Positions 1-6,660 of a DNA stretch of 10,170 nucleotides are shown piece by piece. Below the pieces are notes generated by a model. That model was not told the DNA's origin. It worked only from the letters and a program-made list of their open reading frames with translations, and made no database searches. Where the stretch lies: NCBI GenBank assembly GCA_947463755.1, contig CANHUK010000026.1:1-10170 (forward strand). Reading direction: 5' to 3'. Each line of letters opens with the position of its first letter. The first letter of the stretch is position 1. Source of the DNA: Chitinophagaceae bacterium. GTDB taxonomy: Bacteria > Bacteroidota > Bacteroidia > Chitinophagales > Chitinophagaceae. Position numbers and translations under genes: made by a program.

Positions 1-1341
1 ATACCAGGCACCGTTATCAAAGCGACCGATCATACCGGTGAAGTTGTTGGTCATCCGGTCGATGGAATACGGACGGTTGTTGGTCTGCTGGTTGACGAAA
101 TTGACCAGCAGGTCGGTGGAGAACTTCCGGCTTACCTTGAAATTTACGTTCAGGTTGGCCACGTTCTTCACGTTCTTGGAGTTCAAACTCATCATTTGGT
201 TGTCCTGACGGCTCAGCGAGAAGCGAAGGTTGGAACGATCGCTGCTGTTGGTCACGGCCACGTTGATGTTGGAGTTGGCGCCCTGCTGATAGAGAGCCGC
301 ATATGCGTCCTCCTGAGACTGATAGGGACGAACAACACCATCCCAGCCGGCGATGGGCTTACCATCGAAACGGGGACCATAGTTAATGGAAGCGTTGGGG
401 AGGGCGCGGGTTTCTTTCACACCGTCACCATCGAGGTCGGCCATGATGAAACCATCCTTATCCTGACCGAGGTCTGCCACGTGCTTAGGCACCATACCAT
501 AACCACGCACATTCTGATAGCGGGGCAGATAAGCAATGTTTTCTACGCCATAGGTGGCATTGACGTCAACGCCAAGGCCCTTGCGGGTACCCTTACCTGT
601 CTTGGTGGTGATCAGTACCACACCATTCACAGCTTCAGAACCGTACAGTGCGGCAGCGGATGCTCCCTTCAGGATGGAAATGTTGTCGATGTCCTCCGTT
701 TGGATGTCCAGCAGACCATTACCACGGACGCGCTGGTCGCCCCAGTAGTTGTCGTTGCTGACTTCCTGGTTACGGATGGGCACACCGTCGAGTACGATCA
801 GCGGCTGGTTCTTACCCGTGACCGAGTTGATGCCGCGGATGTTGATGTTCACCGCAGAAGTGGCACCACCAGGCGTTGCCGCGATGCGCACACCAGGTGC
901 CTTACCATACAATGCCGTGGCAAAGTTCGGCGTACCTGCATCCGTCAGCTGAGTAGCGGAGATGGTGCTCACCGCATAACCCAGGGCCTTCTGCTTACGA
1001 CCGATACCCAGGGAGGTGACAACCACCTCATCCAGGTTGTTCGATCCCTGCTCCAGCGTGATGTTCAGATCAGCACGACTGGCGGGGATCGTTTGAGAGA
1101 CATAACCTACGAACGATACGACCAGACTCGCATTGGATGCCACGGTCATCTTGAAATTACCGTTCTCGTCGGTCAAAACACTGTTCCGGGTGCCCTTTTC
1201 GGCCACGCTGGCACCTGCCAGACCCGTTCCTGATGCATCGCGGATGACACCCGCGACCGTCTTCCTGGCCTGTGCAAACAGCGTTGCGCTGCCGAACACC
1301 AGGCTGAGGAAGAGGAAAAGCAAACCTGCTCTTTTTCTCAT
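1..1341 (-). CDS. SusC-like TonB-dependent outer-membrane transporter, N-terminal part (3' end off window)
   Basis: The first 447 residues of a SusC/RagA-type transporter, which uses TonB energy to import glycans or oligosaccharides across the outer membrane with a SusD lid. A signal peptide covers residues 1-24 (basic start MRKR, hydrophobic core, end LFAQ). A CarboxypepD_reg-like beta-sandwich follows at about 28-98 (VAGVIRDASGTGLAGASV; LVVSFVGY). The TonB box is near 103-109 (LDEVVVT). The plug domain spans about 115-250 and holds the typical SusC stretches NINIRGINSV, PLIVLDGVPI, SILKGASAAALYGSEAVNG and VLITTKTGKG. The barrel then begins, with YGPRFDGKPI at 321-330 and a Ca-loop-like DLDGDG at 302-307. 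The ATG at 1341 is chosen because the signal peptide starts there; the leader is A-rich with no Shine-Dalgarno site. The frame stays open to base 1, so the gene is cut by the window, not broken. It is a different gene from the SusC fragment at the right edge and probably heads a second operon whose SusD would lie to the left. Substrate unknown. Confidence 0.95.
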   Translation of the reverse strand, partial: MRKRAGLLFLFLSLVFGSATLFAQARKTVAGVIRDASGTGLAGASVAEKGTRNSVLTDENGNFKMTVASNASLVVSFVGYVSQTIPASRADLNITLEQGSNNLDEVVVTSLGIGRKQKALGYAVSTISATQLTDAGTPNFATALYGKAPGVRIAATPGGATSAVNINIRGINSVTGKNQPLIVLDGVPIRNQEVSNDNYWGDQRVRGNGLLDIQTEDIDNISILKGASAAALYGSEAVNGVVLITTKTGKGTRKGLGVDVNATYGVENIAYLPRYQNVRGYGMVPKHVADLGQDKDGFIMADLDGDGVKETRALPNASINYGPRFDGKPIAGWDGVVRPYQSQEDAYAALYQQGANSNINVAVTNSSDRSNLRFSLSRQDNQMMSLNSKNVKNVANLNVNFKVSRKFSTDLLVNFVNQQTNNRPYSIDRMTNNFTGMIGRFDNGAWY

Positions 1342-1506
1342 GTTGATGCTTGTTTTGGTTTAAAGAATTGTGCTGCATCATCCAAGCGGATAATGTCAGA
1401 CATGTTAATGAGTTGATTAAATATGCCCAACGGCTAAACCTTTGTTTGTTTTCTGTGATTATCTTAGAACTGCATAAAGCACCACAAGATACCATTTAAG
1501 ACCTCT
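1342..1506. promoter_or_regulatory. Divergent intergenic region with start signals for the SusC-like and haem/VCBS genes
   Basis: This 165-bp AT-rich gap separates two divergent genes, so promoters for both should lie here or just outside. On the plus strand TTG at 1413-1415 is followed, 21 nt later, by AACCTTTG at 1437-1444. That is one mismatch from the Bacteroidota -7 element TAnnTTTG, at roughly the expected spacing from a -33 TTG. It would leave a leader of about 55 nt before the ATG at 1507. For the minus strand I found no convincing TAnnTTTG element. No clear operator-like inverted repeat or terminator was seen. Confidence 0.35.
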
Positions 1507-3078
1507 ATGATAATGCGATTGCTGCATATCAGGCCCCTAAGTTGTAAACATTTTCATGTTTGGATTGTATTTATGCTCCTCATAGCCGGGCCTGTTTCAA
1601 CTCTGAGATCGCAAGTTTCAACAAAAGCCGGCCGAAACCCGCGACTCACCGCCATGCAGTTTTGTGGGGGGTGCCATCAGTTTCCTGAACCGGGCATGCT
1701 GGATCGCGAAACCTGGGCCAGCCGGGTGCTGCCCGCCATGGGATGGCGTCTGGGGTTACAAGGTTCAGACAACGACCCCCTCGCCGATCTCGACCCGGAA
1801 GAAAAGGCACGTGTCGAGTCCCTTGGGATCTACCCGAACAAACCGCTTGTCACCCAACAAGAATGGAATGATATCGTCTCCTACTTCACCGGGGCCGCCC
1901 CTCAGCAGCTCCGCCAACCCGTTATCGGCCCGGAACAAACCCTCGACAAGGAGCAATTTCAAGCCCTCCCACTGAAGGTTTCAGCGCAGTCCGTTCCAGC
2001 CATCTCCATGATGGCCTTCGACACATTACGACATCAGATCTATGTCGGAGATGCCGGCCAGAGACTATTCCTGCTCGACTCCGGCCTTGCGCTGCTGAAC
2101 AGCTGGAGCCTGACCGGTCCGCCTGCCCACATCCTCTTCCCATCAGCGGGTCCAGCCCGGCTGCTGCTGGTAGGCTCGATCGCTCCCACCGAGCAACGCA
2201 ACGGCGTACTGTTTGACCTGAACGACACAGCAAATAGCATCGCAGCGAAACCTCCGATCGTCGGACTCGCCCGGCCCGTTCACGTATCCCTGGGAGATAT
2301 TGACGGCGACGGAATACAGGATGCGGTCGTCTGCGAGTTCGGGCATCACACCGGCCGGCTGACACTCTTTCCCGGACAGGATCCGACCGCGGCGGAACCC
2401 CTGATCGCCAGATCAGGCGCGCGCCAGACCATTCTGCACGACGTCGACCAAGACGGACGACTCGATATCATCGCACTCATGGCGCAGGCACAGGAACAGA
2501 TCGTGCTGCTAAAGAATATGGGGGATGGAAGATTCTCCCTGCAAGTCCTCCTGGCCTTCTCGCCATTACACGGACTTAGTCACATGGAACTGAACGACAT
2601 GGACGGCGACGGTGACCCGGACCTGCTCGTCTCTAACGGAGATAACTGGGACTTCTCCCCCATCCGTAAGCCCTACCACGGGGTCAGGATCTTTCTGAAT
2701 GAAGGCGGATTCAAATTCAGGCAGGGGGCATTCTTTCCGCTGCCGGGTGCCAGCAAGGCCATGGCCGCAGATTTTGACCGGGACGGAGACCTTGACATTG
2801 CAGCCATCTCCTTCTATGATGACCCGGATGACCCCATCCACGGTTTCCTGTTACTCGAGAACAAAGGTGGACTGCAGTTCGACAGGCTTCTGATGCCCGC
2901 CGCTCGCATGGGCAAATGGCTGACCATGGAGTGCGCAGATATCGATGCCGATGGCGGCGTCGATATTCTCCTCGGCTCCTATTTTCACAATCCACTCGAG
3001 GCGACAAAGTTGACCATGAAAGGCATCACCGATTTCCCGCAGATCCTACTGCTCAGGAATCGGTGGAAACGGAATTGA
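1507..3078 (+). CDS. Exported c-type haem and FG-GAP/VCBS repeat protein
   Basis: A 523-residue exported protein of unknown function. A hydrophobic segment at about 18-30 (VWIVFMLLIAGPV) marks a signal peptide, with likely cleavage near 36. A short cytochrome-c-like domain (about 45-135) has the haem-attachment motif CGGCH at 53-57, then PEPG, a WASRVLPAMG segment whose Met77 is a candidate axial ligand, and a closing EWNDIVSYF helix. The rest (about 150-523) looks like a beta-propeller with five aspartate-rich FG-GAP/VCBS loops: DIDGDG at 264, DVDQDG at 312, DMDGDG at 364, DFDRDG at 422 and DIDADG at 478. Similar CxxCH-plus-VCBS proteins are common as unassigned proteins in Bacteroidota and Planctomycetes, as far as I recall. 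Covalent haem implies a periplasmic or surface redox or electron-transfer role, but the reaction is unknown. The ATG at 1507 could be replaced by the one at 1513 without harming the signal peptide. It is divergent from a SusC gene and convergent with the lyase. Confidence 0.88.
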   Translation: MIMRLLHIRPLSCKHFHVWIVFMLLIAGPVSTLRSQVSTKAGRNPRLTAMQFCGGCHQFPEPGMLDRETWASRVLPAMGWRLGLQGSDNDPLADLDPEEKARVESLGIYPNKPLVTQQEWNDIVSYFTGAAPQQLRQPVIGPEQTLDKEQFQALPLKVSAQSVPAISMMAFDTLRHQIYVGDAGQRLFLLDSGLALLNSWSLTGPPAHILFPSAGPARLLLVGSIAPTEQRNGVLFDLNDTANSIAAKPPIVGLARPVHVSLGDIDGDGIQDAVVCEFGHHTGRLTLFPGQDPTAAEPLIARSGARQTILHDVDQDGRLDIIALMAQAQEQIVLLKNMGDGRFSLQVLLAFSPLHGLSHMELNDMDGDGDPDLLVSNGDNWDFSPIRKPYHGVRIFLNEGGFKFRQGAFFPLPGASKAMAADFDRDGDLDIAAISFYDDPDDPIHGFLLLENKGGLQFDRLLMPAARMGKWLTMECADIDADGGVDILLGSYFHNPLEATKLTMKGITDFPQILLLRNRWKRN

Positions 3079-3089
3079 TATACAGAGAT

Positions 3090-5135
3090 TCAATCCCGCT
3101 GACCGAGACTGACAGGCGTTGGTAACATACATTCAACACCCTTTCCGTTGCCTTCGAAGCGGTTTCGGGATGTTATCCAGTCTTTAACAGCGGATGCACG
3201 CAAGCCACAGCCCGTGTTGTATTGAATTCGGTTATCCGTAACCGTTAGTCCTGCTGAACCATTGTGCAGCCATTCCGCATTCATCCCATGACGATCATTG
3301 GCTTCGATCAGGTTGCCGGTGAATCTTAGGTTCCGGCTTTCCGCCACCAGGATGCCATCCCAGCCATTCCGGGACACCTCACAGTCGCGGACACTCAGCG
3401 CTTCGCAGTGATCGACCGACAGTCCGCAACCTGCCGGAGATGTCGACAGTCGGCAACCGGAGATATCGATCCGCTTCGAATGACTGATCAGCAGGTTGTG
3501 CTGCAATCTGGGGCCTGGCACGACGGTACCTCCGTTCTCATTGAAATCGCAATGACGGATCCGGACATCTGCCGAACCATTGATGAACACGCCGTTGTAT
3601 GTGGCATTTCGGACCGTGATCCGCTCCAAAGTAATATCACGGATACTGCCGGTCTGTTCCGTACGGAGGATGATACCACCCCTGTTCCATCCACCGCGGT
3701 AAGATCGGTTGGAATTGGGATCTGAAGGTACATCTGTCCTGTTACCGCATTCCACGACCAGGTCCCGGATGGTGATACCCCGAAGGCTGTCGATGTCGTT
3801 GGTCATGGCATCCCGCTGACCCGAAGCGGGATCGAGGAAGATGATGGTCCCAAGCCCCTCTCCGGCGATGGTGATGCCACTTTTCAGCCGCAGCGGGGCG
3901 GGGATGGTATGCACACCACGCTTGAGCAGGATCGTGGCTCCGGATCCTGCGGCCCGATCGATCACCGGCTGTACAGGCATGCCGGCTTCCACCACGATGG
4001 CCGCAGCAGGCGTTGTTGCGGCAGCAGCCTCCACGGCACCGGCAGGGTATCCGATCTTCGACACTACCGGAACCGGATAAGGGACAGTCGGACGGCGCCA
4101 CTGTCTGACGGAAGTCAACACCGAACGATGTGCACGCGCCCGAATGCTGTCAGCGCATTTTTTTGTCCAGGGAAGGTCGATACCCATCGCTTCATAATGT
4201 CGATACACATACTCAAAATCATCCCGCAATTCCATGGCACGTTCAGAGATGACGCCATAGGCATGCGGGCGTTGGCCCATCAGGATGGACGCTGAGTATT
4301 CATATCCCAGGGCCATCCGGGCTCCTGCCAGCCGGAAAAGATCGACGCCTTGGGTATAGGCGATCTGTGCCGCTCCGGCGAACTGGCCGATGCCGAGTTG
4401 TACATGTCCCTGATCCCGCATGGTCTCCTGACATTGTCCACTCGGATAAAAATATTTGAAAATACTCCCGTTCACAGGTGCATGCAGGAAGTTATGGATT
4501 GCTTCGTCGAATAACTTTCTATCATCCGTGAACACGGCGATCGCCAGCAGTGACTGGATGATGGCCCCATTCCAGTTCCCGTTGGCCTGGGGATAGTAGT
4601 ACCTCAGCACGGGGTAATAGGCCGTTCTCAGCATGCGCTTAAATGCATCCTGATCGGCAGGCTTCCATCCGGAAGAACTGTATCGAAGGATCTCAGCGGC
4701 ATTGCAAAAAACATGTCCGGTGAGTCCGGCGATCAACTTAGCGTCGTTGAAATCAAAATCCTGCAGCGTGGCCGACCAGGCATTAAGAATGGCGATGGAT
4801 TGATCTGCATATTTCCGATCTCCGGTGAGCTGCCAGATCAAGGCACAATGGTATGCCATCTCAGCCCCCTTTCGGAGGTCCTCGCCGCCAATATTCGGCT
4901 TGCCGTAAGGCCCACGCATGACATGGGCGGCAGGCCTGATGACGAATGCGGTATCTGCGAAGGATTTGAGTCGAACATATGCTTCTTTCCAGGGTGATTC
5001 GCCTGTGGCAATCCTGCGCTTCAGTTCCGCAAGATCCGCTGCCGATTGATAGATGCCGGGATGTCTGAAGGCTTGAGCATAGGTTGTTCCGATCGAGATG
5101 ACAACCCAGACCAGGATGGGGATCAGGTATTTCAT
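3090..5135 (-). CDS. Secreted alginate_lyase/PL38-like polysaccharide lyase fused to a right-handed beta-helix
   Basis: A 681-residue secreted enzyme, predicted to cleave a uronic-acid polysaccharide by beta-elimination. A signal peptide covers about 1-20 (MKYLIPILVWVVISIGTTYA). An alpha-helical toroid of the alginate_lyase type (Pfam PF05426; closest in feel to CAZy PL38) spans about 28-335. Its conserved patches are GNWNG (186-190) and QETMRDQGHVQ (236-246), in which Arg240 and His244 are likely active-site residues, plus GYEY (277-280). A Pro/Ala-rich linker (about 345-378) leads to a right-handed parallel beta-helix (about 380-670). This has the N-terminal cap pattern ILLKRGVHTIPAPLRLKSG and many short repeats such as VRIRHCDFNENGG and LRFTGNLIEANDRHG. 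The beta-helix could bind glycan or be a second lyase/epimerase-like domain. The ATG at 5135 is chosen because the signal peptide begins there; an in-frame ATG at 5189 would add 18 residues encoded by a terminator-like hairpin. It is the last gene of the minus-strand PUL operon. The exact CAZy family and substrate are inferred. Confidence 0.85.
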   Translation of the reverse strand: MKYLIPILVWVVISIGTTYAQAFRHPGIYQSAADLAELKRRIATGESPWKEAYVRLKSFADTAFVIRPAAHVMRGPYGKPNIGGEDLRKGAEMAYHCALIWQLTGDRKYADQSIAILNAWSATLQDFDFNDAKLIAGLTGHVFCNAAEILRYSSSGWKPADQDAFKRMLRTAYYPVLRYYYPQANGNWNGAIIQSLLAIAVFTDDRKLFDEAIHNFLHAPVNGSIFKYFYPSGQCQETMRDQGHVQLGIGQFAGAAQIAYTQGVDLFRLAGARMALGYEYSASILMGQRPHAYGVISERAMELRDDFEYVYRHYEAMGIDLPWTKKCADSIRARAHRSVLTSVRQWRRPTVPYPVPVVSKIGYPAGAVEAAAATTPAAAIVVEAGMPVQPVIDRAAGSGATILLKRGVHTIPAPLRLKSGITIAGEGLGTIIFLDPASGQRDAMTNDIDSLRGITIRDLVVECGNRTDVPSDPNSNRSYRGGWNRGGIILRTEQTGSIRDITLERITVRNATYNGVFINGSADVRIRHCDFNENGGTVVPGPRLQHNLLISHSKRIDISGCRLSTSPAGCGLSVDHCEALSVRDCEVSRNGWDGILVAESRNLRFTGNLIEANDRHGMNAEWLHNGSAGLTVTDNRIQYNTGCGLRASAVKDWITSRNRFEGNGKGVECMLPTPVSLGQRD

Positions 5136-5140
5136 ATGCA

Positions 5141-5186
5141 AGAAAAAAGTCCCCTGGCATGTCCGGATGGATGCGCAGGGGACTTT
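5141..5186 (-). terminator. Intrinsic terminator-like hairpin just upstream of the lyase gene
   Basis: On the minus strand AAAGTCCCCTG (5186-5176) pairs perfectly over 11 bp with CAGGGGACTTT (5156-5146). The stem extends inward by GCAT/ATGC (5174-5171 with 5160-5157) past one unpaired C at 5175, leaving a 10-nt loop at 5170-5161. The downstream arm runs into a T tract: six T at 5148-5143, then C and TT. This is the classic Rho-independent layout and is directed for the minus strand; the plus strand has only three T after the stem. It lies in the 72-nt gap between the DUF4466-like stop codon and the lyase ATG, and the stem base ends 10 nt before that ATG. It should end or reduce transcription inside the operon. 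Confidence 0.8.
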
Positions 5187-5207
5187 CATTGAAAGTGAAT
5201 GATGATT

Positions 5208-6206
5208 TTATTTGGCCGTCATATCATACCGCAACATACTGACCACCGCACTGCCATTTGCGTTTACGGAGTTGATGAAGACGTAGGCCCGATATTTCTT
5301 ATCTGCCGTTTCTACCCAGACGCCGTTTTCTGCCCGCAGGCCGACAGCGTGGAGGGGGGCGTTGTTAAAATCTACCTTTTGCATATCGATATCATCGACA
5401 TAGATACCGAATTGCATCTGTGCGAGATTCCGGTCCTGCAAACTGAACACTTTAATGACCTTTGTGGCATTGTTTACGCCGGAAGGCAGGGTTACGCCCG
5501 GCAGGTAGAGTGCAGCATCTGCACCAGGGGCCACCAGACCATGCGTGAAAGTTGTCGGTGTAGTTCTGTACAGATATACCAGATCGATCTTTGCAGCATT
5601 GGATGCAGCAGAGGCGGCATTATAGGAGGTCATGTCGGCGATCGACAGGAAAGCCATGTTGTTGTTGGACACAGCGATGTTCCGCTTGATCTCCATCTTG
5701 GACACATCATAGGGGCCCATCTCATAGTAGGCGGTGGTTCCATCGCTGGCGGTCACGGAAAACGTGAATTTTACCTTCTGGCCACGTGCTTCGTTTGGTA
5801 CGATGTAGTAGTAGCGGAGGGATGCCGCACTGGTATCCACGGTAAAATTCATCTTGGTGGTGGCGCCATTGGTGACCGATGGGGTACCCACGGTAACCGG
5901 CACGTCCACACCGCTGGAGTTGGTGTAGAAAGAGCGGTGCTCAAGGAAAGTACCGGCCGCACCCGGGATGGAAGCTGTCACTTCGGCAAAGGCCAGTTTG
6001 CCCTTGCTTTTGGGGATGGCCATCGCATAGACGAATTCGATCGGCAATGATGCGATGTTCGGGCCGAGCGTACGTTTGATGGCATCATTCGTCAGCGCGG
6101 ATACAGGATCCGGGACCTTATATTCATCCTTTTCGCAGGATGTCAGGGTTACGGCCCAAAGTCCGGCAACGATGAGGGTCTTGAAAATATGTTTACGCAT
6201 GATCAT
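5208..6206 (-). CDS. DUF4466-like lipoprotein, probable surface glycan-binding protein
   Basis: A 332-residue lipoprotein. The signal peptide ends in the lipobox LTSC with Cys24 as the lipidated residue, followed by EKDEYKVPDP. The mature part has conserved-looking blocks TNDAIKRTLGPN, PIEFVYAMAIPKSKGK, GTFLEHRSFYTNSSGVDVP and LRYYYIVPNEARGQ, which match my memory of the DUF4466 family (Pfam PF14725) found beside SusC/SusD pairs in Bacteroides-type PULs. It is rich in beta-strand-like stretches and has no catalytic motif I recognise. Its place after SusD points to a surface glycan-binding protein; that role is inference. Two starts are possible, ATG at 6206 or ATG at 6200 (MRKHIFK), both keeping the signal peptide. 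The gap to the upstream gene is only 13 nt, so the two are surely co-transcribed. A terminator follows its stop codon. Confidence 0.8.
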   Translation of the reverse strand: MIMRKHIFKTLIVAGLWAVTLTSCEKDEYKVPDPVSALTNDAIKRTLGPNIASLPIEFVYAMAIPKSKGKLAFAEVTASIPGAAGTFLEHRSFYTNSSGVDVPVTVGTPSVTNGATTKMNFTVDTSAASLRYYYIVPNEARGQKVKFTFSVTASDGTTAYYEMGPYDVSKMEIKRNIAVSNNNMAFLSIADMTSYNAASAASNAAKIDLVYLYRTTPTTFTHGLVAPGADAALYLPGVTLPSGVNNATKVIKVFSLQDRNLAQMQFGIYVDDIDMQKVDFNNAPLHAVGLRAENGVWVETADKKYRAYVFINSVNANGSAVVSMLRYDMTAK

Positions 6207-6219
6207 GTAGTTGTGGGGA

Positions 6220-6627
6220 TTATTGAACCTTTACAAAGACCTTGTAAGCCTTGCGTACCTGACGGTCTCCTGAAACGACGGTCCAGGTCTTTGGATTGGC
6301 CAGATCTGAAAAATCCACCTTGCCGGTGATCTTCGGATCCAGTTTGCAATCCGTCGCCAGCGTGAATTGCGGGTACAGGTTCTTGAGGTCCGTTCCGAAA
6401 TTCACCGTGACATTGATCGTTTGGGCCACCGTGTCGATGATGGGCACCCCGTTACGAACACTGACGAAGTCGTTACCCAGCAATTCGAAGTTGCTGACGA
6501 AGCATTCCCGGCGGAACGTGATCAGCAGGCCGTCTTCGTCCACAGGAAAATCCTTTTGACAACCAAGGAACAGGGAGGCGACCATCATCATCGCGAATAT
6601 CCCTTTTATATTTATTTTGTTCTTCAT
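6220..6627 (-). CDS. Small DUF5018-like lipoprotein
   Basis: A 135-residue lipoprotein with signal peptide MKNKINIKGIFAMMMVASLF and lipobox LFLGC (Cys23), then QKD. The mature part is a single small beta-rich domain (about 38-133). Its pattern FELLGNDF, TINVTVNFGTDLKNLYPQF, KLDPKITGKVDFSDL, TWTVVSGD and KAYKVFVKV resembles the DUF5018 type of PUL accessory domain, an Ig-like fold as far as I recall. The ATG at 6627 is preferred over an upstream TTG at 6651 because it has a rare clear Shine-Dalgarno-like AAAGGAGAG 4 nt upstream and starts a normal signal peptide. It lies 33 nt after the SusD-like stop and 13 nt before the DUF4466-like gene. It probably helps bind glycan at the cell surface; this is inferred from context. 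The family call is tentative. Confidence 0.75.
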   Translation of the reverse strand: MKNKINIKGIFAMMMVASLFLGCQKDFPVDEDGLLITFRRECFVSNFELLGNDFVSVRNGVPIIDTVAQTINVTVNFGTDLKNLYPQFTLATDCKLDPKITGKVDFSDLANPKTWTVVSGDRQVRKAYKVFVKVQ

Positions 6628-6629
6628 GT

Positions 6630-6638
6630 TCTCTCCTT
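6630..6638 (-). promoter_or_regulatory. Shine-Dalgarno-like site of the small lipoprotein gene
   Basis: On the minus strand AAAGGAGAG lies just before the ATG at 6627. It is the only strong purine-rich ribosome-binding site I see in the window. It decides the start of the small DUF5018-like lipoprotein over the upstream in-frame TTG at 6651. Confidence 0.6.
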
Positions 6639-6660
6639 TATAATTCAACAATGAGGCAGA

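Noticed and set aside
196..1233. Plus-strand open frame of 345 codons opposite the left SusC gene
   Set aside because: Antisense to the conserved plug domain of a SusC transporter; its translation resembles no protein family and is a shadow of the real frame.
5136..5189. Lyase start at the upstream ATG (5189)
   Set aside because: It would put an 18-residue Cys-containing extension in front of a complete signal peptide, and those codons are the terminator-like hairpin. It is kept only as a possible leader in a finding.
5199..6050. Plus-strand open frame of 283 codons opposite the DUF4466-like gene
   Set aside because: The minus-strand frame has a signal peptide, lipobox and family blocks; this one has none and is a shadow.
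6628..6651. TTG start at 6651 for the small lipoprotein
   Set aside because: The ATG at 6627 has a good Shine-Dalgarno-like site and begins a normal lipoprotein signal peptide.
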